Assembly (NCBI GenBank): GCA_945910005.1
Contig: OX246748.1
Location: forward strand, 13,579,733-13,643,732
DNA: 64,000 nt
Direction: 5' to 3'
Origin: Isoperla grammatica
Lineage: Eukaryota; Arthropoda; Insecta; Plecoptera; Perlodidae
The translations under genes and the position numbers were made by a program. The notes under the pieces are model-generated. The model was not told the origin of the DNA and searched no databases. It saw only the letters and a list, made by a program, of their open reading frames with translations. The stretch's first letter is position 1, and the number at the start of each line of letters is the position of its first letter. Below, in pieces: positions 31,313 through 42,903 of the stretch.

Positions 31313-31740
31313 TTTGATTGATATTTGGGCTTAACGTCTTATATTTTTGCAACTTGGCTAATCAAGACGATGAATGGTTGATAATGAAGAGGAAAACAAT
31401 GAGTGGGTGATATATGAAGATTAAATATGGGGCTGTTTGGAGGAAAGGGGCAAGTAGGAGGGCGGGGTGGAAAGGGGAAGATTGATTGATATTTGGTCTT
31501 AACGTATCATATTTTTGCAACTAGGCTAAACGAGACGATGAGTGAGTGAAATATGAAAATGAAATAGGGGGCTTTTTGGAGGATTGATTGATTGATTAAT
31601 GGGGCTTAACGTCTCATATTTTCGCAACAATGGCTAATCGAGACGATGAGTGGGTGAAAAAAGAAAATGAAATAGGTGGGTGTTTGGAGGAAAGGGCCAA
31701 GTGGGTGGGTGGGGAGGGACCAAAGAGGCACCACAGCGAG
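31311..31740 (-). mobile_element. SINE-A/B truncated copies
   Basis: Copies at 31311-31480, 31482-31583 and 31584-31735. All are 5'-truncated in the purine tract. Confidence 0.75.
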
Positions 31741-31742
31741 AT

Positions 31743-32100
31743 TGATTGATATTTGGGCTTAACGTCTTATAGTTTTGCAACTTGGCTAATCAAGACGATG
31801 AGTGGGTGATAATGAAGATGAAATTGGGGGCTCTTTGGAGGAAAGTGGCAAGTAGGAGGGCGCGTGAGGAAAGGATGAAATGGGATTGGGAAATGGGAAA
31901 TGGTGATTGGGGTGAGGACTGCACTTCGTCTGACTTCTCCTCCTCGACCAGTCCGGCTAGGGTGGCCCTACCAGAAGCATACGCTTCCGCCGGCATAGAG
32001 ATTGATAGATATTTGGGCTTAGCGTCTTATATTTTTGCAGCTAGGCTAATCAAGACGATGAGTGGGAGCGAGAGATTGATTGATTGATATTTGGGCTTAG
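31743..32100 (-). mobile_element. SINE-A, nearly full copy plus tail stubs
   Basis: 31743-31998 has a full body and most of the head, truncated at GCCGGCATAG. Two tail stubs follow, at 31999-32070 and 32072-32100. Confidence 0.82.
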
Positions 32101-32514
32101 CCACGCACCATTAGAACATGGCCAGTGACTTTGTCTTTGAAGGGCATGTATACTAAGATCATGTGACGTGAGGGGTGGGGTTTGCAAGTCGAACGGTGCG
32201 GTCGGAAACCCCACCCGACACCCTCGCTGGTGATCTGACAAGTGTTACAACCAAGGTTTCATTATGGACGTGATTACCATGATTGTTGTATGTAAGGCAA
32301 ACTGTTGGGCCACAAATCACCATAGAGGCCAAGGCGCTCTCTCCGCCTTTTGCTAACAGAATTGTATGATCTGAAACTTGCAAAACTTCATTATGTTCGG
32401 AGGGGACCACAAGAACGTTATTCACCAGATTGACCAGCTGGTCCTGTGTATGGGCCTAGGACATATTCAGAAATCCCTGAGCAGAAGGAAACAATACCGG
32501 TTTTTTAAATTTGC
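32101..32514. other. Unassigned sequence
   Basis: No splice-flanked exon or repeat is recognised. The 88-codon minus frame (32159-32425) has no recognisable domain. Confidence 0.4.
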
Positions 32515-32660
32515 TTCTATCAGTTTCTATCAGTTAGATAATTTTGCGCCACTTAAGTGGTGCTTTGAAAGTTCGATAATTAAGTAATCCAAAATAAGTA
32601 ATCAATGATTGAACTTTGTTATTTTAATTTGTTTGATATAATACATATAACGGTTTAATT
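32515..32660 (-). mobile_element. Degenerate LINE 3' UTR
   Basis: AGTTAGATAATTTTGCGCCA, then GTGGTGCTTTG and AATTAAGTAATC match the LINE UTR with many differences: the oldest recognisable LINE copy here, or a related subfamily. Confidence 0.6.
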
Positions 32661-32663
32661 GTT

Positions 32664-33048
32664 GATTGATTGATTGATTGATTGATTGATTATTTGGATT
32701 GATTGATTAATGGGGCTTAACGTCTCATATTTATGCAACGATGGCTAATCGAGACGATGAGCGGGTGATAATGAAAATGATTTGATTATTTGGGCTTAAC
32801 GTCTCATATTTTTGCAACGAGGCCAATCGAGACAATGAGTGGGTGATATATGAGAATGAAGAACAAAGCCACATCCGAATCAGATCCATTGTACGTCGAG
32901 TGAGTCGTCATATGGGAGTCCAGCAAGGGAACGTCTTATATTTTTGCAACTTGGCTAATCAAGACGATGAGTGGGTGATAATCAAGACGATGAGTGGGTG
33001 ATAATGAAGATGAAATTGAGGGCTCTTTGGAGGATTTGGGTTTGAGAT
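32664..33048 (-). mobile_element. SINE-B and SINE-A mosaic
   Basis: TTGA tail, SINE-B tail (32695-32785), SINE-A tail (32786-32850), the SINE-B body piece CACATCCGAATCAGATCC (32869-32930), then two SINE-A stubs to 33048. Confidence 0.65.
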
Positions 33049-33367
33049 TGATGGATATTTGGGCTTAACGTCTTATATTTTTGCAACTTGGCTAATCAAG
33101 ACGATGAGTGGGTGATAATGAAGATGAAATTGGGGGCTCTTTGGAGGAAAGGGGCCAGTAGGAGGGCGCGTGAGGAAAAGACAAAGGGGTGGAAAGGGGA
33201 TTGGGGCGGGGGGGAGGATGTGGACTGCATTTCGTCTGACTTCTCCTCCTCAACCTGTCCGGCTAGGGTGGCCCTACCAGAAGCATACGCTACCCCTGGC
33301 ATAGCTCCAGGAATCATCAAAGCGCACAAACCTGCCCACCACGATAAGGAAGCAGTCCCTGGGCAGG
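33049..33367 (-). mobile_element. SINE-A, near-complete copy
   Basis: Complete, with GGGGCGGGGGGGAGGATG in the purine tract and CTACCCCTGGCATAG in the head instead of the usual CTTCCGCCGGCATAG. Confidence 0.88.
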
Positions 33368-33850
33368 TAAAAATAAATACAAGGCTATGTTTTGAATGTA
33401 ATAAATTTGCTGCCGTGGTTCGCAGCCAGGATTTCTTTACCTGCGACGGAGCAATTTCATAAACTAATATCCCTGGCAAGTAACACAATTGAATATAACT
33501 CCGGTTGTCCCGTGCCGCGCGTGTATCGCATTAGTACGGACGTCTCTCTTCTCGGAATCACGGCGCTGTAATTACGTCTCCCAGGTAACAGATTCGTCTC
33601 TCTGCGAGGGGGCGTGGCCTGGGCGGCGTCACAGCTGATCGCTCACGTGCGGTGACGCGCAGGACGGGCTGCGTCCACTGGTAGGCTCATCGCGACGATG
33701 CTTTGCACTCTTGGTGGGGGCGCCGGTCCAGGTTTAACACGGTTTAATTTACTAATGTAAGGGTTTTAAATGAATTTATATACATATATATAATTTTATT
33801 TCAAAAAATTTAATCAATATTATTATTGGGTCTTGATTGTTTTTTAAAGA
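33368..33850. other. Unassigned; GC-rich core
   Basis: A GC-rich block at 33590-33730, then AT-rich. No gene or repeat recognised. Confidence 0.4.
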
Positions 33851-33851
33851 T

Positions 33852-34220
33852 TGATTGATTGATTGATGTTTTATTGATATTTGTCTCTTATTTTTGCAAC
33901 TTGGCTAATGGAGACGATGAGTGGGTTAAATATGAAGTTGACGGGGGTTGGTAAGAGGTAAAGGGCCAGTGGGAGGACGGGGAGGCAGGGCAACAGGGAG
34001 GAAATGGGAGTGTGGATTGATTGATTAATATTGGGCTAAACGTCTGATATTTTTGCACTTTAGCTAATCGAGACGATGAGTGGGTGAAATGTGAAGATGA
34101 AATAGGAGGGAAAAGGGAGGGGTGGCCTTGTCAGAAGCATACGCTTTCGCCGTCATCGGGATCAACAAAGCAGGCAAACCTGCCCACCACAATCAGGTAG
34201 CAGTGTCTGAGCACGTTACA
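33852..34220 (-). mobile_element. SINE-A, two partly deleted copies
   Basis: 33852-34012 is 5'-truncated. 34018-34215 has an internal deletion joining the purine tract to a decayed head (CTTGTCAGAAGCATACGCTT), ending at a degenerate GTCTGAGCACG. Confidence 0.68.
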
Positions 34221-34229
34221 TGGTGACCA

Positions 34230-34352
34230 ATTGAATTTATTGGGTTTAAGGGCGCTTCAACCAGTTAGGTCATTTTGCGCCACCAAGATAGTGTTTTGCA
34301 AGCTAAGTAATTAAGTAACTATGAAAGTAGTAATTATGTTTTAATTTTATAT
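34230..34352 (-). mobile_element. LINE 3'-UTR copy
   Basis: AATTGAATTTATTGGGTTTA to TTTTAATTTTATATGA, where an unrelated 2-copy repeat begins. Confidence 0.88.
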
Positions 34353-34500
34353 GAAAATGCCCTCTACGTCCACTGTCTACAGTTGTTCTCTGTATACTTC
34401 TGCGACGTTGCCACGTGTTGACCAACCAATGCCCTCTGCGTTCATCTAATCGCGCGTCCACTGTCTGCAGTTGTTCTCTGTACTTCTGCGACGTTGCCAC
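34353..34500. repeat. About 74-bp tandem duplication
   Basis: AATGCCCTCTACGTC and AATGCCCTCTGCGTT each start a unit, and both units contain CAGTTGTTCTCTGTA and TTCTGCGACGTTGCCAC. Confidence 0.85.
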
Positions 34501-34917
34501 ATTGGTTCTTATTTATGTTGGCCGAACCGCCTAAGCCAAACAGTAAGACTCGGAAAAGCTTTCAACGGAATCATTTTAGTCGACACACATGCGAGAGAGG
34601 AAACTATGAAATAAAAAACTTATATATATATATATGGGCAGTAACTCAAGACGCGTTCGTGGTTTACGTTCGGAGTGGTTTTGCTGATTGTGGTGATCGA
34701 GGAGATGTAGTTTCATGTTTATTCTTTTAATTTGTTCCTATATTTTTTTCTGTATCGACGTACCTAGTAGTAAGGTCATATGACGAAGGCGTTTTTGGGT
34801 GGCCTCATTGTTGATTTAACCAAACTAGAACTATTCTTCCTCGGGGGATTAAAAGTCAAAATGATGAGTCCAATTAACGATTTAGGGGTTTAAATAAGTA
34901 TGTAGATTTTTTTATTA
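34501..34917. other. Unassigned sequence
   Basis: A short (TA)n lies at 34621-34635. No gene is recognised. Confidence 0.4.
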
Positions 34918-34990
34918 TTGATTGAATATTTGTTGTTTAACGACGTACTCGAACACTATGATCATTTACCGTCCGGGGGTGATATAATGT
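34918..34990 (-). mobile_element. Third SINE family, 3'-end fragment
   Basis: TTGATTGAATATTTGTTGTT followed by TAACGACGTACTCG. In sense it reads GAGTACGTCGTTAAACAACA then AATATTCAATCAA. The same motif, more or less eroded, is at about 3161, 20367, 20431, 31035, 44062, 48600, 54828, 56033 and 61765. Only the terminal 30-60 bp are recognisable, so the body is not defined. Confidence 0.5.
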
Positions 34991-35061
34991 GGCCTTTGGG
35001 TTTTGCGTCCCATATTTTTGCAACTTGACTAATCGAGACTATGAGTGGGTGAATATATATT

Positions 35062-35498
35062 TTTGAATTTATTGGGTTTAAGGGTGCTTCAACCAGTTAG
35101 GTCATTTTGCGCCACCAAGATGGTGTTTTGCAAGGTAAGTAATTAAGTTACTATGAAAGTAGTAATTATGTTTTAATTTTATATGAATAAAATTTAAGTA
35201 GGCTAATTTTATATTTAATATCGGTTGCAATGTATTTTTTAAAATTGTTGGAAAAACTGTGGGCGGACAAGAATTTTTAAAAGTTTATCACAATTCTCGT
35301 ATGACAAAAGTTCTTCATACAACGGGGAAAGCTTTATTTGTGTTTTCAACACATCATGTTTGGTACATTCTGTCAATACTGACGTACAGTCAGAGTAACG
35401 TCACAAGTGTCACATTTTGGGACAACTTTTTCTCTAGTGAGGAGATAGCCATGAGTCAAACGAGTGTGGCCAATGCGAACCCGTGCCAACACAACCTG
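35062..35498 (-). mobile_element. LINE 3'-end copy with the end of RNase H/finger region
   Basis: 3' UTR and about 90 codons of the ORF2 C-terminus (CCHC-type finger region), truncated at CCAACACAACCT. Confidence 0.88.
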
Positions 35499-35507
35499 AT
35501 CCTGTGC

Positions 35508-35821
35508 ATGGGATTGATTGATTGATATTTGGGCTTAACGTCTCATATTTTTGCAACGAGGCTAATCGAGGCAATGACTTGGTGATATATGAAGATGAAA
35601 TAGGGGGCTGTTTGGAGGAAAGGGGCAAATTGGAGGAAAGGGGCAAATAGGAGGAAAGGGGAAAGGGGAGGAAAGGGGTATTCTTAACGGTTTTATTGTT
35701 GATTGATTAATTGATGGGTTTACGTCCCATTTTTTTGCAAACGTTTTTTATGGTTGTTGAATCAAATATTTGATTGATTATTTGGGCTTAACGTCTCATA
35801 TTTTTGCAACGAGGCTAATCG
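35508..35821 (-). mobile_element. SINE-A, truncated copies
   Basis: 35508-35680 is truncated in the purine tract. A decayed tail lies near 35700 and a tail stub at 35770-35821. Confidence 0.72.
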
Positions 35822-36125
35822 ATTATTTGGGCTTAACGTCTCATATTTTTGCAACGAGGCTAATCGAGACAATGAGTGGGTGATATATGAAGATGAAATA
35901 GGGGGCTGTTTGGAGGAAAAGGGCAAGTAGGAGGAAGCGTGAGGAAAGAGGAAAGGGGATAAAAAGGGGATTGGGGTGTGGACTGCACTTCGTCTGACTT
36001 CTCCTCCTCGACCAGTCCGGCTAGGGTGGCCCTACCAGAAGCATACGCTTCCGCCGGCATAGCTCTAGGAATCATAAATACACGCAAACCTGCCCACCAC
36101 GGTAAGGTAGCAGTCCATGGGCAGG
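35822..36125 (-). mobile_element. SINE-A, near-complete copy
   Basis: Complete to CCATGGGCAGG. It begins directly in the tail of a preceding stub. Confidence 0.88.
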
Positions 36126-36484
36126 TCAAATATTTCTACAACTTGGCTAATCGAGACAATGAGTGAGTAAAATATGAAGGCGAAGTAGCGGGTTGTTTGT
36201 GCGAAAGCGGCAAGTAGGAGTGCGGGAGGAAAGGGGAATTTTATTGGTTTAAGAGTGCTTGAAGCAGTTAGGTCATTTTGCGCCACTGATTGTTTGATTG
36301 ATACTTAGGCTTGATGTCTCATGTTTTGTTTGATTGATTGATCGATTGATTGATATTTGGGTTCAACGTGTTATAGATTGATAGTTGGGCTTAACGTCTT
36401 ATATTTTTGCAACTAGGCTAATCAAGACGATGATTGAGTGATAATGAACATGAAATTAGGTGCTGTTTGGAGGATGATGATAGT
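36126..36484 (-). mobile_element. SINE and LINE stubs
   Basis: SINE tail (36126-36236), a 50-bp diverged LINE 3' tip (36240-36288, TTTAAGAGTGCTTGAAGCAG), then SINE tails to 36484. Confidence 0.65.
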
Positions 36485-36786
36485 GATATTTGGGCTTAAC
36501 GTCTCATATTTTTGCAACGAGGCTAATCGAGACGATGAGTGGGTGATAATGAAGATGAATTTGGGGGCTCTTTGGAGGAAAGGGGCAAGTAGGAGGGAGC
36601 GTGAGGAAAGGGGAAAGGGGAGGAAAGGGGATTGGGGTGAGGACTGCACTTCGTCTGACTTCTCCACCTCGACCAGTCCGGCTAGGGTGGCCCTACCAGA
36701 AGCATACGCTTCCGCCGGCATAGCTCTCGGGATCAACAAAGCACGCAAACCTGCCCACCACGATAAGGTAGCAGTCCCTGGGCAGG
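36485..36786 (-). mobile_element. SINE-A, near-complete copy
   Basis: Complete, with a good match to the majority sequence. The minus-strand 128-codon frame is the longest shared SINE frame. Confidence 0.9.
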
Positions 36787-36789
36787 TTA

Positions 36790-37555
36790 ACGTGTTATAG
36801 TTTTGCAACTTGGCTAATCAAGACGATAAGTGGGTAAAATTGGGGGTGTTAAGTGGTAAAGGGCCAGTGGGAGGGCGGGGAGGAAAAAGGTGGAAAAGTG
36901 AGTGAGAAGGATGTGAAGGACTTTGGCCTAACGTCTCATAAAGGGGACAGAGTAATTTATATAAATAGTATTAAGGTGAAAAATGTAGGAACATAATATA
37001 ATCGTGAAAACTCTAGACGTGGTTTGATTCTTTCCAAAGAAGGAAGTGAATAATGCCCACAGATTGATTGATATTTGGGCTTAACGTCTCATATTTCTGC
37101 AACGAGGCTAATCGAGACAATGAGTGGGTGATGATTGATTAATGGGGCTTAACGTCTCATATTTATGCAACGATGGCTAATCGAGACGATGAGCGGGTGA
37201 TAATGAAGATGAGAAAGATGATAATGAAGAATAAAGCCACATCCGATTTAGATCCATTGTACGTCGCGTGAGTCGTCATACGTGAAATACGGGTCTGTTT
37301 GGAGGAAAGGGGCAAGTAGGAGGGAGCGTGAGGAAAGGGGAAAGGGGAGGAAAGGGGATTGGGGTGTGGACTGCACTTCGTCTGACTTATTTGGGCTTAA
37401 AGTCTCATATTTGTGCAACAAGGCTAATCGAGACAATGAGTGGGTGATAGATGAAGATGCAATTGGGGGCTACTTGGAGGAAAGGGGCAAGTAGGAGGAT
37501 GGGGTGGAAAATGGGAAGGGGGAGGAAAAGGGAGGGGGGAGGTTGTGGACTGCAT
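36790..37555 (-). mobile_element. SINE-A/B truncated cluster
   Basis: SINE-A tails (36790-36915 and 37067-37130), a SINE-B type copy (37131-37278) fused to SINE-A body (37279-37388), and SINE-A (37389-37555) with GATAGATGAAGATGCAATTG. The last copy also precedes the composite repeat at 53.1 kb, which marks a shared duplicated block. Between 36930 and 37065 nothing is recognised. Confidence 0.68.
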
Positions 37556-38006
37556 CTGAGGAAGACGTTACCTAACTCCTAGTATTTGCACAAGATAAAC
37601 AAATGTTTCATAAATTGATGAAAAGTAAATTAATTTTCTACATACAAGAAACGAAAAGGTTCAATTTTAAAAACACAACTGAATGGCAAAGTAAGATAAA
37701 AGCAATTAGCTCTTATGCTTTACCAGTTAGGTCATTTTGCGCCACCAGAATTAATATTATTATTACCCCTTGTATTATTATTGTTCCTGATTTATATTTG
37801 TATATTTATAATAGCATTTATCATGTTTTATGATGTATCACCAATGTCTTTGTGTTTTTGTGTCTTCTGTATGACATATTATTTCATACCTTATTTCTGT
37901 TCTTTTCCGGCTAGAGTTTAGTGGACATATGATGGAATGTATATTATGCATGTAAATCTAATTAGAGGCATTAAACAAATATTTGTTATTGATGATATTT
38001 GGTGTT
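37556..38006 (+). repeat. Composite repeat, copy 1 (internally deleted)
   Basis: The left part translates on the plus strand as TEWQSKIKAISSYALPV, a piece of a non-LTR RT C-terminal region. It is then replaced by 30 bp of LINE 3' UTR (CCAGTTAGGTCATTTTGCGC at about 37722) and continues in the shared tail module (ATTATTATTGTTCCTGATTT to TTATTGATGATATTTGG). Confidence 0.72.
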
Positions 38007-38009
38007 AGA

Positions 38010-38275
38010 TTAGATTATTTGGGCTTAACGTCTCATATTTATGCAACGATGGCTAATCGAGACGATGAGCGGGTGATAATGAAGATAATGAAGATGATAA
38101 TGAAGAATAAAGCTACATCCGAATCAGATCCATTGTAAGTCGCGTGGGTCGTCATACGGGAGTCCAGCAAGGGAGGGCAGGGCCAAGTGGGTGGAGAAAT
38201 ATTCAATGGGACAGTGGGGGGGAAAGGGGATTGGGGTGTGGACTGCACTTCGTCTGACTTTTCCTTAAAGGATTG
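38010..38275 (-). mobile_element. SINE-B body fused to SINE-A
   Basis: Tail, CACATCCGAATCAGATCC-like body, GGGAGTCCAGCAAGGGAGGG, then GGATTGGGGTGTGGACTGCA and the start of the SINE-A head. The same fusion type occurs at 24.0 kb. Confidence 0.68.
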
Positions 38276-38277
38276 TT

Positions 38278-38750
38278 TGATTGATATTTGGGCTTAACGT
38301 CGCATTTTTTGCAACTTGGCTCATCGAGACGATAAGTGGGTAAAATATGAAGATCAAATAAGGGGTTGTTTGGATTGATTGATTGATTGATTGATATTTT
38401 GGCTTTGTCTTATATTTTTGCAACTTGGCTAATCAAGACGATGAGTGGGGGCAAGTAGGAGGGCGGGAGAATAGGGGAAGGGAGAGAAAAAGGGATTGAT
38501 TGATATTTGGGCTTAACTTCTCATGTTTTTGCAACTTGGCTAAACAAGACGATGAGTGGGGGAAATATGAAGTTGAAATAATTGATTTGATTTGATTATT
38601 TGGGCTTAACGTCTCATATTTTTGCAACGAAGCTAATCGAGACAATGAGTGGGTGATATATGAAGATGAAATAGAGGGCTGTTTGGAGGAAAGGGGCCAA
38701 TAGGAGGGCGGAGTGGAAAGGGGAAGGGGGAGGAAAGGGGATTTGGAATA
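38278..38750 (-). mobile_element. SINE-A truncated copies
   Basis: Tails and partial copies beginning at about 38278, 38380, 38500 and 38588. The last runs to GGAAAGGGGATTTGG. Confidence 0.72.
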
Positions 38751-38751
38751 A

Positions 38752-39515
38752 TGGACGAAAAAGACGTATACAAACTCCTAGTATTAGCACAATTCATGAA
38801 AAATAAATTAATTTCTACATACAAGAAACGAATATCTTCAATTTAAAAAAACACCACTGAATGGCAAAGTAAGATAAAAGCAATTAACTCTTATGCTTGA
38901 CCGGTACTTACATATTCATTCGGAATTATTAATTGGACACAACAGAATTCATGCCCTGGAAATACTCGGACAACATTCACCAAATACAGAAGTCTTTTTG
39001 AATTTTTGAATGTATTGGTCTGCCAGTATACCCGTGACTAACTGTAAGCCACGTCGACATCCTGTACCGTGGTGGAACAAGGAATGCGCAATTGCGATAA
39101 AGGCTAAAAAAAACTTGCTATTTGTAAATACTTAAAAGCAAGAGAGCTCAGGCAAGACACATTGTAAAGCACAGTAAGAAGTGTTCCTGGAGAGAGTATG
39201 TATCTACAATTAATCACTAAGTCAGCAGTAGAAAAAGTGACTCCACCAAGAGAATAATTATTATTATTACTATTTGTATTATTATTGTTCCTGATTTATA
39301 TTTGTATATTTATAATAGCATTTATCATGTTTTATGATGTATCACCAATGTCTTTGTGTTTTTGTGTCTTCTGTATGACATTATTTCATACCTTATTTCT
39401 GTTCTCTTCCGGCTAGAGTTTAGTGGACATATGATTGAATGATGTATTATGCATGTAAATCTAATTAGAGGCATTAAACAGATATTTGTTATTGATGATA
39501 TTTGGTTTTGAACGA
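38752..39515 (+). repeat. Composite repeat, copy 2 (fullest)
   Basis: Three modules. Module 1 (about 38752-38990) translates, with breaks, to an RT C-terminal region of the R2/R4/Dong kind (LNGK..., YLHIHSELLIGHN). Module 2 (about 39004-39250) encodes SASIPVTNCKPRRHPVPWW, matching the endonuclease-RT linker of the LINE ORF2 here almost residue for residue. Module 3 (about 39260-39510) is a non-coding AT-rich tail. Pieces of two different LINEs are therefore joined and copied as a unit. Confidence 0.75.
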
Positions 39516-39519
39516 CGTG

Positions 39520-39832
39520 ATTGAATGATATTTGGGATTAAAGTCTCATATTTTTTGCAACTTGGCTAATCGAGACGATGATGGATGAAAATGAAGATGA
39601 AGATGTTATGAGAAAAAGAGCAAGTTGGAGGGCGCGTGATGAAAAGGGAAAGGGGAGGAAAGGTGATTGGGGTGTGGACTGCACTTCGTTTGATTTTTTG
39701 GGTTTAACGTCTCACATTTTTGCAACGAGGCTAATCGAGACAATGAGTGGGTGATATATGAAGATGAAATAGGGGGCTGTTTGGAGGAAAGGGGCCAATA
39801 GGAGGGCGGGGTGGAAAGAGGAAGGGGGAGGA
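39520..39832 (-). mobile_element. SINE-A truncated copies
   Basis: 39520-39690 and 39693-39832. The first is truncated at GTGGACTGCACTTCG and the second in the purine tract. Confidence 0.75.
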
Positions 39833-40415
39833 TTGATTGATATTTGGGCTTAACGTCTCATATTTTTGCAACGAGGCTAATCGAGACAATGAGTGGGTGA
39901 TAGATGAAGATGAAATATGGGGCTGTTTGAAGAAAAGGGGCAAGTAGGAGGGAGCGTGAGGAAAAGGGAAAGGGGAGGAAAGGGGACTGGGGTGTGGACT
40001 GCACTTCGTCTGACTTCTCCTCCTCGACCAGTCCGGCTAGGGTGGCCCTACCAGAAGCATCGCGTGAGGAAAGGGGAAAGGGGAGGAAAGGGGATTGGGG
40101 TGTGGACTGCATTTCGTCTGACTTCTCCTCGTCGACCAGTCCGGCTAGGGTGGCCCTACCAGAAGGCACTTGGCTAATCAAGACGATGAGTGGGGGCAAG
40201 TAGGAGCGCGGGATGATAGGGGAAGGGATAGGAAAAGGGAATGGGGAGGATAATGACTGCGTTGAAGTTGTTAAAGATAGATATTTGGGCTTAACGTCTT
40301 ATATTTTTGCAACTAGGCTAATCAAGACGATGAGTGGGTGATAATGAAGATGAAATAGGGGACTGTTTGGAGGAAAGGGGCTAGTAGGAGGGCGCGTGAG
40401 GAAAGGAGAAAAGTT
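39833..40415 (-). mobile_element. SINE-A with internal tandem duplication, plus partial copies
   Basis: 39833-40167 repeats the purine tract and half-head twice (CCCTACCAGAAGCATCGCGT junction at about 40060). Both half-heads stop at CCCTACCAGAAG. Partial copies follow at 40168-40260 and 40275-40415. Confidence 0.78.
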
Positions 40416-41118
40416 GTCCGATATTTGTATTCACATCTCATTTTCGTGCCCATTTCATGAGCAACCTGCTTGTTGTTCTACTCAAGTGACCACACGCTCG
40501 AACCGACCTAATGTATATCATCTTAGAGTCCACTCAGTGGTTCCCCTAACGTGAAACTGCAACGGCTACCACACTCCTAATACATTACCAGTCTCGTTCT
40601 GTATATATTATAAACACGATATTCATGTATACATATTATCTGAATTGCCATTTACGTATTCCACTCGGAGCTGAATACACGATCAACTCGAGGATATAAT
40701 GGGACTAGAGCATGCGGCCGACCCGCTATTGTTTTGAAATAGTCCCCGTTCAGTAGCGATAAATCCAGCCTTATTCTTTAATCCACTTCCGCTCGCTCGT
40801 TGATATCACTTACTTAGTCGGCCGCTACGAGCGCTGGCGTCTGTTAAATGGCGCCGCCTACGGACGACACTGAACGTCGCCCCGCGAGTTATGTGTAGGT
40901 GAGCGGGAAGCCATTACGGTTTTATCGCCTCGTGTGTTGTGTGCACACACGCTACCACATCGCTATTGTATATAATAATGTAGAAACTTTAAATGAACCG
41001 TGTACCAAGTTTTTCGTTTAATAATAATCGGGTACCTACGTTATGGTACGTTTAATGTGGTTTGTTACGGATTTGATGAGCCACTTTGCTTTCAATTTGC
41101 TTTCAACCAAGATGGTTA
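40416..41118. other. Longest repeat-free stretch; unassigned
   Basis: About 700 bp without SINE or LINE. A CpG-containing block lies at 40790-40930 (GGCGCCGCCTACGGACGACA). It is a possible regulatory region; no exon is recognised. Confidence 0.4.
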
Positions 41119-41120
41119 TG

Positions 41121-41414
41121 ATTGATATTTGGGCTTAACGTCTCATATTTTTGTAACGAGGCTAATCGAGACAATGAGTGGGTGATATATGAAGATGAAC
41201 TAGGGGGGTGTTTGGAGGAAATGGGCAAATAGGAGGGCGGGGTGGAAAGGGGAAAGGGAGGAAAGGGGATGGGGGTGTGGACTGCGCTTCTCCTCCTCGA
41301 CCAGTCCGGCTAGGGTGGCCCTACCAGAAGCATACGCTTCCGCCGGCATAGCTCTCGGGATCAACAAAGCACGCAAACCTGCCCACCACGATAAGGTAGC
41401 AGTCCCTGGGCAGG
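41121..41414 (-). mobile_element. SINE-A, near-complete copy
   Basis: Full, with a small deletion after GACTGCGCTTCTCCTCC. Confidence 0.88.
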
Positions 41415-41570
41415 CAATGAGTGGGTGATAATATGAAGATGACATATGGAGCTGTTTGGAGGAAAGGGCCAAGTAGGAGGGCGGGTTGGAAAAGGGAGGG
41501 GGGAGGTTGGACTGCATTTCGTCTGACTTCTCCTCCACGACCAGTCCGGCTAGGGTGGCCCTACCAGAAG
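41415..41570 (-). mobile_element. SINE-A, partial copy adjoining the 42-bp satellite
   Basis: Body and half-head, ending CCCTACCAGAAG, where the satellite (CACAACATCC) starts without a gap. Confidence 0.8.
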
Positions 41571-42750
41571 CACAACATCCTCCCGCCGTGCGTGACGTCA
41601 CACACATCCAGACACAACATCCAGACACAACATCCTCACGCCGTGCGTGACGTCACACACATCCAGACACAACATCCTCGCGCCGTGCGTGACGTCACAC
41701 ACATCCAGACACAACATCCTCACGCCGTGCGTGACGTCGCACACATCCAGACACAACATCCAGACACAACATCCTCCCGCCGTGCGTGACGTCACACACA
41801 TCCAGACACAACATCCTCGCGCCGTGCGTGACGTCACACACATCCAGACACAACATCCTCACGCCGTGCGTGACGTCGTACACATCCAGACACAACATCC
41901 AGACACAACATCCTCCCGCCGTGCGTGACGTCACACACATCCAGACACAACATCCTCACGCCGTGCGTGACGTCACACACATCCAGACACAACATCCTCG
42001 CGCCGTGCGTGACGTCACACACATCCAGACACAACATCCTCGCGCCGTGCGTGACGTCACACACATCCAGACACAACATCCTCACGCCGTGCGTGACGTC
42101 ACACACATCCAGACACAACATCCTCGCGCCGTGCGTGACGTAACACATCCAGACACAACATCCTCGCGCCGTGCGTGACGTCACACACATCCAGACACAA
42201 CATCCTCACGCCGTGCGTGACGTCACACACATCCAGACACAACATCCTCGCGCCGTGCGTGACGTCACACACATCCAGACACAACATCCTCGCGCCGTGC
42301 GTGACGTCACACACATCCAGACACAACATCCTCACGCCGTGCGTGACGTCACACACATCCAGACACAACATCCTCGCGCCGTGCGTGACGTCACACACAT
42401 CCAGACACAACATCCTCGCGCCGTGCGTGACGTCACACACATCCAGACACAACATCCTCGCGCCGTGCGTGACGTCACACACATCCAGACACAACATCCT
42501 CGCGCCGTGCGTGACGTCACACACATCCAGACACAACATCCTCGCGCCGTGCGTGACGTAACACATCCAGACACAACATCCTCGCGCCGTGCGTGACGTC
42601 ACACACATCCAGACACAACATCCTCGCGCCGTGCGTGACGTCACACACATTCAGACACAACATCCTCACGTCGTGCGTGACGTCGCACACATCCAGACAC
42701 AACATCCGTAGCACACATCCAGACACAACATCCTCGCGCCGTGCGTGACG
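41571..42750. repeat. 42-bp minisatellite, about 28 copies, CRE palindrome in each
   Basis: The unit contains GTGCGTGACGTCACACACAT, CCAGACACAACAT and CCTCNCGCC. The period is 42 bp (14 codons), so frames stay open on both strands and give the repetitive Cys/Val or Thr/Ser/Arg translations; no gene is implied. N is C, A or G and marks unit types. Some units carry an extra 15-bp ATCCAGACACAACAT, giving a higher-order pattern of types C-G-A plus extra 15 bp at the left. Two units have GTAACACATCC. Almost every unit keeps TGACGTCA, the CREB/ATF consensus. Confidence 0.95.
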
Positions 42751-42763
42751 ATGATGATGATAG

Positions 42764-42903
42764 AAAGATAGATATTTGGACTTAACGTCTCATATTTTTG
42801 CAACGAGGCTAATCGAGACAATGAGTGGGTGATATATGAAGATGAAATAGGGGGCTGTTTGGAGGAAAGGGGCCAATAGGAGGGCGGGGGCTGAAAGGGG
42901 ATT
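42764..42903 (-). mobile_element. SINE-A, 5'-truncated copy
   Basis: Tail and body, truncated in the purine tract. Confidence 0.8.

Noticed and set aside
41421..42726. Long open frames on both strands (up to 183 codons)
   Set aside because: They are forced by the 42-bp (14-codon) period of the minisatellite and have no start context or domain.
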